From SABY01 sp964593705 (GTDB lineage: Bacteria > Bacteroidota > Bacteroidia > Bacteroidales > 4484-276), in contig CAZQIV010000014.1 in assembly GCA_964593705.1 (NCBI GenBank), forward strand, positions 1-64,000: 64,000 nt of DNA. The letters are read 5' to 3'. Every line of letters starts with the position of its first letter. Positions within the stretch are counted from its first letter, which is position 1. The notes below the pieces were generated by a model. That model was not told the origin of the DNA and did no database searches. It saw only the letters and a program-made list of their open reading frames with translations. Positions 35,786 to 43,082 of the stretch are shown one piece after another. Made by a program: the position numbers and the translations under genes.

Positions 35786-36397
35786 ATGAAAAAGATAACA
35801 TTGCTTTTTGTATTAATGCTGGCGGCAAGTTTTGCCTTTAGCCAGATTTCTCTGGGTCCCAAGGTGGGTTTCAATACTTCAAAATTAACCACCGATGCCA
35901 GCGAGATCAGCAGCGACATCTCGAACTCATTCAACTTTGGTGTTTTTCTCAGGTTGGGAAAAAAGATTTACGTGCAACCCGAAGTAAACTGGCTAACACG
36001 TGGTGGGGTGTTTAAGAAGCCTCAAATTGACGATGTCCTTCCAATTAACCAGGAGATTGAAATGAAAACAATCGAAATCCCGGTTTTGCTTGGATGGAGA
36101 ATAATAAATTTCGGTGTTGGTAATGTAAGGCTCATGGTAGGCCCTTCGGCATCAATCGTTACCGATAAAACAGTATCTATCTCAAACGAAGAAGAGTTCT
36201 TCAACCCGATAAAAGATTCAGATCTTGCAGATATGATCTGGGGTTTTAACGCTGGCGTAGGTGTTGATGTGTTGATGTTTACGCTCGATGTTCGTTATCA
36301 GATGGGTTTGAACGAAGTACTAAAAAAAGTTAACGACATTGATTTTTATTCCAAAAACAATGTTTTTGCCGTATCACTCGGCTGGAAAATAATCTAA
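35786..36397 (+). CDS. Small outer-membrane beta-barrel protein
   Basis: 203 residues: signal peptide (cleavage near ASFAFSQ), then LGPKVGFNTSKL, FGVFLRLGKKIYVQPEVNW, IEIPVLLGWRI, LMVGPSASI, WGFNAGVGVDVLMFTLDVRYQMGL, typical of the Bacteroidetes eight-stranded barrel family (PF13568-like). Function unknown. The second of two close ATGs (35786) is used because it gives a standard MKK start. A terminator follows. Confidence 0.82.
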   Translation: MKKITLLFVLMLAASFAFSQISLGPKVGFNTSKLTTDASEISSDISNSFNFGVFLRLGKKIYVQPEVNWLTRGGVFKKPQIDDVLPINQEIEMKTIEIPVLLGWRIINFGVGNVRLMVGPSASIVTDKTVSISNEEEFFNPIKDSDLADMIWGFNAGVGVDVLMFTLDVRYQMGLNEVLKKVNDIDFYSKNNVFAVSLGWKII

Positions 36398-36429
36398 TCT
36401 GAAATATTCTTTTTGGTTTAAGGTAATTT

Positions 36430-36462
36430 AAAGTGTCAATACAAAAGTGTTGACACTTTTTT
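36430..36462 (+). terminator. Intrinsic terminator
   Basis: Stem AAAGTGTCAA / TTGACACTTT with a ten-base loop, then TTTT. Confidence 0.88.
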
Positions 36463-36585
36463 AATTTTATTAAAGATGAAATGCTCATTACAAATATTAA
36501 CACCACTTCTGCTTGCCGCGAGGCAGGGGCATGAATGTCCGAAGGACTCCTATGGAGAAAAATCATTCAATTTAATCCGTGCATC

Positions 36586-36605
36586 CCGCCAATTGGCGGA
36601 CAGGC
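36586..36605. repeat. Small palindrome with ACAGGC tail inside a GTGCATC repeat
   Basis: CCGCCAATTGGCGGACAGGC lies between CCGTGCATC and AGTGGCTAATTTTACA. The same junction occurs uninterrupted (GTGCATC-AGTGGCCATTTTAC) in the tandem array at 23661-23760. It sits just before the gldB-like start codon. The related palindrome TCCGAAGGACTCCTATGGA precedes it at about 36538-36556. Confidence 0.75.
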
Positions 36606-36624
36606 AGTGGCTAATTTTACAGAG

Positions 36625-37623
36625 ATGAAATTTCCTCACTTTCTTTTGGTATTATTGCTTATCGGCCTTGCTTCGTGTAATAATTCAGCAAAGCGTGATC
36701 TCGACATCGATACAGATAAAATTGAACTTGCACCGGTAAAAATAAAACGCTACGAAAAGGCCTTGTTTACGATCAACCCCAACAACATGAAACCCGGCCT
36801 GAAGGCCATAGCCACGGATTTTCCGGTTTTTCTTGGTGTCGATCTCGACGATACCTTAAATATTATTCAACTTAACCAGTTTGTTACTAACCCTCTGAAT
36901 CAGGTGCTTTACGATTCCACCCTTTCCATTTATCCCGATTTGGATTTTCTGGAAAATGAATTATGCCTTTCATTTAAAAGATTTAAGTATTATTTTCCCG
37001 AAACCAACATTCCTGATGTATTCACTTATGTTTCGGGATTGCTTTACGAAATGCCCGTTCAATTTTTTAATGACGACATGATTATCGCGCTCGATATGTA
37101 TCTTGGTAAAGATTTGGAGGCATACCGAAAAGTGGGCATATCCCTTTATCAGATCAATAATATGAACCGAAGCCACATCACGCGCGATGCCATGTACGAG
37201 TTGTACTTTTATCATTTTGCAGAAAAGCCAGGGAAAGATTTTTTACAAATGATGATAAACAAAGGGAAACATCTTTATTTTTTGGATGCGATGATGCCCC
37301 GGACAAATGATGAAATCAAGATAGGATACACAGCTGAAAAGCTCGACTGGTGTTGGGAAAACGAATCAAATATTTGGGCTTTTATTATCGAAAACGATTT
37401 GCTTTACTCTTCGGAAATAAACGTAAAGCGTAAATTTTTTGTGGACGGCCCTTTTACCTCCGATTTTTCCTCCAGCTCCCCGGCCCGTATTGGCGAATGG
37501 ATGGGTTGGCAGGTGGTGAAGGCTTATATGAATAACAACGCGGAAATTACTTTGCAGCAGCTATTCAATGAAAATGACGTGCAGACAATTCTGAAACATT
37601 CCGGGTACAAACCACCTTCATAA
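36625..37623 (+). CDS. gldB: GldB-like gliding motility lipoprotein
   Basis: 332 residues. The start at 36625 gives a lipoprotein signal (MKFPHFLLVLLLIGLASC, lipobox Cys18); the longer frame would translate the upstream palindrome. The body has GldB-type features: RYEKALFTINP, FPVFLGVDL, a central ETNIPDVFTYVSGL, and ARIGEWMGWQVVKAYMNNN near the end. GldB is needed for gliding and T9SS function in Flavobacterium and is widely conserved in the phylum, including non-gliding species. It should be anchored in the envelope. Consistent with the T9SS cargo elsewhere in the window. Confidence 0.82.
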   Translation: MKFPHFLLVLLLIGLASCNNSAKRDLDIDTDKIELAPVKIKRYEKALFTINPNNMKPGLKAIATDFPVFLGVDLDDTLNIIQLNQFVTNPLNQVLYDSTLSIYPDLDFLENELCLSFKRFKYYFPETNIPDVFTYVSGLLYEMPVQFFNDDMIIALDMYLGKDLEAYRKVGISLYQINNMNRSHITRDAMYELYFYHFAEKPGKDFLQMMINKGKHLYFLDAMMPRTNDEIKIGYTAEKLDWCWENESNIWAFIIENDLLYSSEINVKRKFFVDGPFTSDFSSSSPARIGEWMGWQVVKAYMNNNAEITLQQLFNENDVQTILKHSGYKPPS

Positions 37624-37683
37624 TTAGGGTCTGTCCATAGAGTCTATAAAAAAATGAATTTGTGCATGTCTGTATATCTTTGC

Positions 37684-38229
37684 CTACACACTATAATCCA
37701 TGTATTTTAATTCCCCCATCTCTTCTTTTAGATGGCTGAGCAATCGATTGGCTTCTTTGATGCAATCCCAAAGAATTGCATTATTTGTTGGGTAATGGAT
37801 GTTGGTCTCTACAACAGTGGTGTCTTGCCTGAGGCTTTGAATATCTTCAAGACCTTGCTCGATGGCTATTTTGTTAAGTTCAACCAATGCCTTTTGAAGG
37901 TTTTTTGATTTTATCCTTGATATGTACTTTTGATACATTTGAAAACTAAAAGGACGTAATTCATCAATCTTTATGAATAAGCAACAAATCCTCGAATCAC
38001 TTTGATCGTACTCTAACTGCCTATAATCCAACCCTTTTAACTCCTTATAAATTGCTGCCCTTACAATCTGTTCAACGCTTGGAGTATCTTTTCTGCCAAA
38101 GATACTTCTTGTAGTCCCCTTGGTAATATCAGCTTGCAAAATCGTAAGTAATTCAGGATGTTCATCCAGGATAGTATCTACCGAACTAAGTTCCGGGTCT
38201 CTTGCCCAATTGGGCTGTTCAAATTTCAA
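37684..38229 (-). pseudogene. Truncated ISNCY-like transposase
   Basis: 181 residues corresponding to the N-terminal part of a transposase of the DUF772/InsH-like kind. LDYRQLEYDQSDSRICCLFI, FSFQMYQKYISRI and QDTTVVETNIHYPTNNAILWD are the region before and including the first catalytic Asp (RQDTTV). The protein ends at YMDYSV, far short of the roughly 450 residues expected, and the remaining DDE motif is missing. No terminal inverted repeats were recognised. It is an immobile remnant between gldB and the broken permease gene. Confidence 0.75.
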
Positions 38230-38236
38230 TTTGTTT

Positions 38237-38436
38237 CAGCAAAAAGTTAAACCTTTTGTAGAAATATTGACAAGGTCATAGTTATTCAATTTGTCAATAA
38301 AACTTGTTCCCTCTTTTAAGGATTTATAACATTCTGAAAAATTTGTCTTTTTGAGAACTTCATGATTCGCAACTTCTGGAAAAGGTTTTAAATCTTGAAT
38401 TAGGGTCTTGATTTCGCATTCCTGTTTTACAAATGT
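38237..38436 (-). pseudogene. Coding remnant of unknown origin
   Basis: The minus strand reads KQECEIKTLIQDLKPFPEV... ending KGLTFC before a TGA, with no start codon in frame. A possible start (MNNTMSEEKYPILNI, minus strand from about 38476) lies in another frame. It looks like a decayed small gene or the leading part of the IS-associated region. Not recognised. Confidence 0.3.
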
Positions 38437-38542
38437 TTAAAATCGGATACTTTTCCTCGCTCATGGTGTTGTTCATTTCCTGTGCTTGTTTTTGTCCGGC
38501 TAAATTATGAATTATTCAAGAGAAGCAATAAATTTCAGGTCT

Positions 38543-39831
38543 TTAGGATTCCCTGGCTATCCATCCTATTTTATCAAAAACATAAAACGAAAGTGATAAT
38601 ACAACCCCAACAACTGCGGCCAGAGCCATGCCCGTAAGTTGCATCGAGCCAATGTGGATGGCGGCTTTGCTAAGGCCTGCAACAAAAGTGGTGGCCCCGA
38701 TAACCATATTTCGCATATTGCTAAAATCCACTTTTTGCTCTACCAGCATTCGCAAACCCTGCACGGCAATTACTCCGTAAAGGAGTATTGTAATGCCGCC
38801 CATAACCGGTATCGGGATGGACGAAATGGCTGCCGAAACTTTTCCGATGCACGAAAATGCTATGGCCAACAATGCCGCTCCCTGAATCACCCACACTGAA
38901 TATACCCTTGTAATGGCCATTACCCCAATATTTTCGCCATAGGTAGTGTTGGGCGTTGAACCGGTGAATCCCGAAATTATGTTGCTTATGCCATCGCCCA
39001 GGAGCGAAAGATGTAAGCCCGGCTTTGCCATTAAATCTGTGTCGGTGATTTTTCCGGTTACCACAAGATGGCCAATGTGTTCGGCTAAAACCACAATACA
39101 TGCCGGTGCGATAATGATCATAGCATTGAAGTCGAGAACAGGTGCCTGGAAGTGTGGCAAGGCAAACCAATGTGCATTGATGATGGATGCTGTGTCAACC
39201 ATGCCCATAAATAAGGCGAGCACATATCCTCCGGTTACCGCAACAAGAATGGGGATAACCTGCAAAAAACCCCTGAACATCACCGATCCGGCAACTCCAA
39301 TGAGTAAGGTTATCATCGAAACAATTAAGACCCTGTGATCCATCTCAAAGGGTTCAACAACCTTTCCCACATCGTTGGCCAGGGCGCTAAGCCGGCTTGC
39401 TGAGCTGCAACCGGAGCAAGCTCCAGACCAATTACTGCCACAACAGCACCCATAACCACGGGCGGCATCACAACGTTAATCCATTTTATGCCCCAGCGTT
39501 TTACGACAAACGACATTAGGACAAAGAAAAATCCAAAAGCGATAAAACCCGATTGTGCATGATTAAAACTGCCATAGCTGTTGATGATGAGCAGTGCCGG
39601 AGCGATAAATGCAAAACTGGAGCCCAGGTATGCCGGAATACCCCCTTTGGTAACCCATGAGTAAATAAGTGTGCCTATGCCATTCATCAGCAGTGCTATG
39701 GCGGGATCGATACCCAAAAGGACAGGTATCAGAATTGTCGCACCAAACATGGCCGTGAGGTGCTGGAAACTGAGGGGTAAAGTGTTGAAAAACGAAAGTT
39801 TTTCGTGGATACCAATGATGCGTCTTTTCAT
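38543..39831 (-). pseudogene. NCS2 uracil/xanthine permease, frameshifted
   Basis: Two overlapping frames together make one nucleobase:cation symporter. The N-terminal half (from 39831: RIIGIHEKLSFFNTLPLSFQH, LTAMFGATILIPVLLGIDPA, GSSFAFIAPAL, VVMGAVVAVIGLELAP) runs to about 39400. The C-terminal half (VDTASIINAHWFALPHFQAP, IAPACIVVLAEHIGH, STPNTTYGENIGVMAITRVYS) continues from about 39400 to 38543. Reading on in the second frame after the sequence for AAQQAG gives ...ALANDVGKVVEPFEMD, so loss of one base near 39396-39402 explains the break. It could be a real mutation or an assembly error; otherwise the protein would be intact and resemble UraA/RutG. Confidence 0.85.
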
Positions 39832-40056
39832 TTCGATTAACTTTTTAAATAGAAGCGGGTATTTCTTCAAATAAATTAATCAAAAATACAAAGAATCGGA
39901 GTGCAATCAGAACATTGAAAATAATGTCCTACTACCATTTTTGTGGAACTCTATTTTTAGGGATTGGCAGGTTCTCTTGACTGGCTACTGAAGACTGTGA
40001 ACTGAAAAATTAAAAAAGCCTTTCCATTAAATTAGCAGTAGTTCCGAGAATAAATT

Positions 40057-40731
40057 TTACTGAAGCACGAATTTCACCTGCATAACATACTTAACGCTCA
40101 CCAGTTTTCCATCCAAAAACCCGGGTTCCCAACGAGGCATCAAATGTGCTACCCTCAGTGCCTCCTCGTTCAATCCTCCGCCGGGGCCTCTTAGCACCTG
40201 AATATCATGAATGCTGCCATCTTTGGAAACCACAAACGAAATATAAACCGGGCCGCTTATGTTGCTTTCGCGGGCGAAGACCGGATACCGAAGGTTATTC
40301 CTTAAAAATTGTATTATGGCGGGCTCTCCACCCGGAAAACATGGTGGCTTATCGGCGAACAAAACAGGAGTATCTTCCTCAAGGGGAGCTTCGTCCGGAA
40401 TTTCCGGGATATAATCAATTGCAGCAGTGTATGGGGTATCTTCAACATCAATTTTAAAATCAGGATCTACTTCTGTAAAGTTGTCAACCTCATTAATAAT
40501 CGTTGTTGGGGGTGGGGGAGGTACGGGTTTATCTTCCTTGATTTTTGTGATTACAGGAAGCTCTTCGATAGTTTGATCAACTCTTTTATCAAAATCTAAA
40601 AAGCCTGAGCTTCTTTCCGATCGGTAATTAAAAGCCAGCAAAGCTGCAGAAAGCGCTACGATGAGTCCAATTTCCAAAAAGATAAACCTGTGCTTGTCCG
40701 GTGTGTTCGATTTTCTTGATTTGTAGTTCAT
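40057..40731 (-). CDS. TonB-family energy transducer
   Basis: 224 residues: a short cytoplasmic N terminus (SRKSNTPDKHRF), one membrane helix (about 18-37), a proline-rich periplasmic spacer (KPVPPPPPTTI at about 66-76 plus acidic stretches), and a C-terminal TonB domain (FLRNNLRYPVFARESNISGP, VYISFVVSKDGSIHDIQVLRG, VKYVMQVKFVL). It should couple the proton gradient to TonB-dependent receptors such as the one at 49875. No exbB or exbD neighbours are in the window. Single gene. Confidence 0.9.
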   Translation of the reverse strand: MNYKSRKSNTPDKHRFIFLEIGLIVALSAALLAFNYRSERSSGFLDFDKRVDQTIEELPVITKIKEDKPVPPPPPTTIINEVDNFTEVDPDFKIDVEDTPYTAAIDYIPEIPDEAPLEEDTPVLFADKPPCFPGGEPAIIQFLRNNLRYPVFARESNISGPVYISFVVSKDGSIHDIQVLRGPGGGLNEEALRVAHLMPRWEPGFLDGKLVSVKYVMQVKFVLQ

Positions 40732-41334
40732 TTTTGTTGATTTAGTACCTTATTTCTAATATTCTGACAAAAAATGGCAGAATATTAGAGATAAGATACC
40801 CAAGCAAAATTTAAAATGCATTGTCGTTATTATGAAATGAAGAGTAATAATAAAGCTCTTAATTGCAAAATATGCATTTATAAATTTTGCCGACTAACTT
40901 GGACAAACCAAAACAGGAATACACCATAAGTTTTACATGATCACCTTGTTTAGTTTTGGCTTGTCCAAGTTAGGTTAGTAAAATGATTTGATTAACAAAA
41001 ACAAAACGGATTTTAAAATGGCGAAATTTTGGAAATGCGGGATGTGGCGGGGTTTAATAAGTTTAAGGATAATGAGGGTTGGTTTTACCAACACATCATT
41101 TACCGCCAACTTTCGCCTCCCTGAAAGTCTAAACGCCTGTCATTCTGATCTGCCAACCAGTGGAGAAGAATCTATTTTTAGTCTTGAGCTTTTCACGGAT
41201 AACCGTGGGAAACAAATTCTTCCTTTGTGCCTTTCTTCCTTTGTGGTTAAAGATTTCTATCCCAAATTACTTTTCGGCAATTATTCAAAGGCCATTTAGC
41301 CAGGATAAAAATCTAAAGTTTTTTTTGCCGGAGC
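40732..41334. other. Intergenic region with one MITE-like element
   Basis: Apart from the inverted repeat at 40894-40973 there is only AT-rich sequence. 41090-41290 carries fragments such as CATTCTGATCTGCCAACCAG and CACGGATAACCGTGGGAAA without a credible gene. Confidence 0.5.
40894..40973. mobile_element. 80-bp MITE-like inverted repeat
   Basis: 21-bp terminal arms (CTAACTTGGACAAACCAAAAC and its complement, one mismatch) enclose 38 bases without coding capacity. It resembles a minimal IS derivative. The element on which it would depend is not in the window. Flanking ACTAAC/GTTAGT pieces extend the symmetry slightly. Confidence 0.55.
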
Positions 41335-41364
41335 TTTGTTTTATTAAAAAATAAAATACATTTG
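41335..41364 (+). promoter_or_regulatory. Promoter of the trp leader
   Basis: TTTG (41335-41338), an 18-base spacer and TACATTTG (41357-41364) fit the Bacteroidetes consensus. Transcription would begin about 12-14 bases before the leader peptide ATG at 41384. Confidence 0.6.
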
Positions 41365-41383
41365 CAACTCAAAACAAGACATA

Positions 41384-41440
41384 ATGATACAAATTCAAAA
41401 TAATTGGTGGTGGTGTAAATTTATTCGGGAAGTTGAATAA
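41384..41440 (+). CDS. trpL: Trp leader peptide (attenuator)
   Basis: An 18-codon ORF encoding MIQIQNNWWWCKFIREVE, with three consecutive UGG codons at positions 8-10 in the middle. It begins shortly after a good promoter and ends 26 bases before a strong terminator hairpin (41467-41497), upstream of trpB. Stalling at the Trp codons when charged tRNA-Trp is scarce would be expected to prevent the terminator. TGGTGTAAAT (41411-41420), overlapping the Trp codons, can pair with ATTTACCA (41451-41458), giving a plausible competing structure. Function inferred from this layout. Confidence 0.8.
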   Translation: MIQIQNNWWWCKFIREVE

Positions 41441-41466
41441 ATCGACACTTATTTACCATAAACAAT

Positions 41467-41497
41467 AAGGCCGGAGATTATTCTCCGGCCTTTTTTT
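41467..41497 (+). terminator. trp attenuator terminator
   Basis: Perfect stem AAGGCCGGAGA / TCTCCGGCCTT with loop TTA or TTAT, then a seven-T run. Positioned between the leader peptide and trpB. Confidence 0.88.
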
Positions 41498-41530
41498 GTG
41501 TAAAAATCTCAAAATTCAAAATAGCGAACC

Positions 41531-41695
41531 AATAACAATTAATCCCGAAAAATCGGGATTTCCCCGAAGGATCGGGGCAGGCAGCTTCGCTCAACAATTA
41601 ACTAATAACAATTAACTAATAACAATTAACGAATCACAATTAACTAATAACAATTAACTAATAACAATTAACGAATAACAATTAACAATTAACTA
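41531..41695 (+). repeat. 14-bp tandem repeat AACAATTAACTAAT with palindromic insert
   Basis: From 41592 to 41695 AACAATTAACTAAT or AACAATTAACGAAT repeats about seven times. An earlier AATAACAATTAA (41531-41542) is separated from the array by about 49 bases that include TCCCGAAAAATCGGGA and CCCCGAAGGATCGGGGCAGGC. The array ends three bases before the trpB ATG, so it forms the long 5' untranslated region between attenuator and gene. Confidence 0.85.
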
Positions 41696-41697
41696 TC

Positions 41698-42903
41698 ATG
41701 GAAGTAAGACCACTATCAGAATTGTACACGAACATTAAACCCGGATTTTACGGCGAATATGGCGGAGCCCATGTGCCACCGGCATTACACAAAAATCTTG
41801 CACGGCTTGAAGAGGCATTTTTCAAGTTTAAAGATGATAAGGAATTTCAGGATGAGTTTATCCATTACCTGACAAAGTATGTAGGCAGGCCATCGCCGCT
41901 TTACTTAGCTGCCAACTTATCGAAGGAGGTGGGAAGTAAAATTTACCTCAAGCGCGAAGACCTGAATCATACCGGGGCGCATAAGATTAACAATACCATT
42001 GGTCAGGTGCTTTTGGCCAAGCGCATGGGGGCAAAGGAAATTATTGCCGAAACCGGTGCCGGGCAACATGGAGTTGCTACGGCTACTGCGGCAGCTTTGT
42101 TTGGCATAAAGTGTAAAGTATTTATGGGTACGGTGGATATTGAACGGCAATCGGCCAATGTGAGCCGCATGAAATTGCTCAACGCCGAGGTAATTCCGGC
42201 AACTTCCGGTACGCAAACGCTGGCTGATGCAGTAAATGAAGCTTTGGGATATTTTATCGAAAACCCTGATTCCTTCTATATGTTGGGATCACAGGTGGGG
42301 CCACATCCTTACCCAAACATGGTTGGATATTTCCAGAGTGTGATCGGGCAGGAAGCCCGCAACCAGATTTTTGAAGCTGAAGGCCGGTTGCCCGACAGTA
42401 TTTTTGCCTGTGTGGGTGGTGGCTCCAATGCTATCGGATTGTTTCAGGGGTTTTTGAATGATGTTGATGTGAAAATGTATGGTGCCGAAGGTGGGGGAGA
42501 AGGTGCAATCCCCAAAACAGCAGCTACACTTTCGCTGGGTAAAACCGGTGTTTTCCAGGGAACCTACAGCTATTGTCTTGTGGATGAAGAAGGAAATCCA
42601 ACTACATCATACTCTATTGCAGCCGGGCTTGATTACCCGGGAATAAGTCCGCAACATGCATTTCTGAAAGATAGCAAAAGGGCTGAATATTTCCCTGTGC
42701 TCGACCAGGATGCCATCAATGCTTATGTTATGCTTTCGCGAAAGGAAGGGATAATTCCAGCCATCGAATCGGCTCATGCCGTGGCTCTGGCCATGAAAAT
42801 AATGAAGGATAAAAAAGGACTTGCCGTAATTAATCTATCGGGAAGGGGAGACAAAGATGTGGAGCGCAAGCTTGAAAACTTCATTTACAAGAAGTTTATT
42901 TAA
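41698..42903 (+). CDS. trpB: Tryptophan synthase beta chain
   Basis: 401 residues of the TrpB1 type: GFYGEYGGAHVPPAL, the PLP-lysine motif HTGAHKINN, ETGAGQHGVATATAAALFG, GGGSNAIG (phosphate-binding Gly loop) and YPGISPQHAFL. It condenses indole with L-serine to give tryptophan. TrpA and the rest of the pathway are not nearby, so this is a standalone gene. Its private leader (attenuator at 41384-41497) suggests regulation by Trp-tRNA, and a role in salvage of external indole is possible. A hairpin terminator follows. Confidence 0.96.
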   Translation: MEVRPLSELYTNIKPGFYGEYGGAHVPPALHKNLARLEEAFFKFKDDKEFQDEFIHYLTKYVGRPSPLYLAANLSKEVGSKIYLKREDLNHTGAHKINNTIGQVLLAKRMGAKEIIAETGAGQHGVATATAAALFGIKCKVFMGTVDIERQSANVSRMKLLNAEVIPATSGTQTLADAVNEALGYFIENPDSFYMLGSQVGPHPYPNMVGYFQSVIGQEARNQIFEAEGRLPDSIFACVGGGSNAIGLFQGFLNDVDVKMYGAEGGGEGAIPKTAATLSLGKTGVFQGTYSYCLVDEEGNPTTSYSIAAGLDYPGISPQHAFLKDSKRAEYFPVLDQDAINAYVMLSRKEGIIPAIESAHAVALAMKIMKDKKGLAVINLSGRGDKDVERKLENFIYKKFI

Positions 42904-42955
42904 ATTTTCAAGTGTGATTAACAAGCCGCTTTTGCATTCCAGATTATTATGTTCG

Positions 42956-42988
42956 AATCCCTCGTCGATTAGGCGGGGGATTTTTTTT
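42956..42988 (+). terminator. Terminator after trpB
   Basis: AATCCCTCGTC / GGCGGGGGATT stem with two G-U pairs and a five-base loop, followed by eight T residues. Confidence 0.75.
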
Positions 42989-43082
42989 CACAATTATTTT
43001 TATTATTATCAAACAAAAATACGCCATAGGATAAGTAGTAAAACACAAATCACTCAAAGCATAATACTACATTTGTTGACAC

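Noticed and set aside
41698..42903. trpB as part of a trp operon
   Set aside because: No other trp gene lies within the window on either side. The downstream terminator and unrelated radical SAM gene show that it is transcribed alone.
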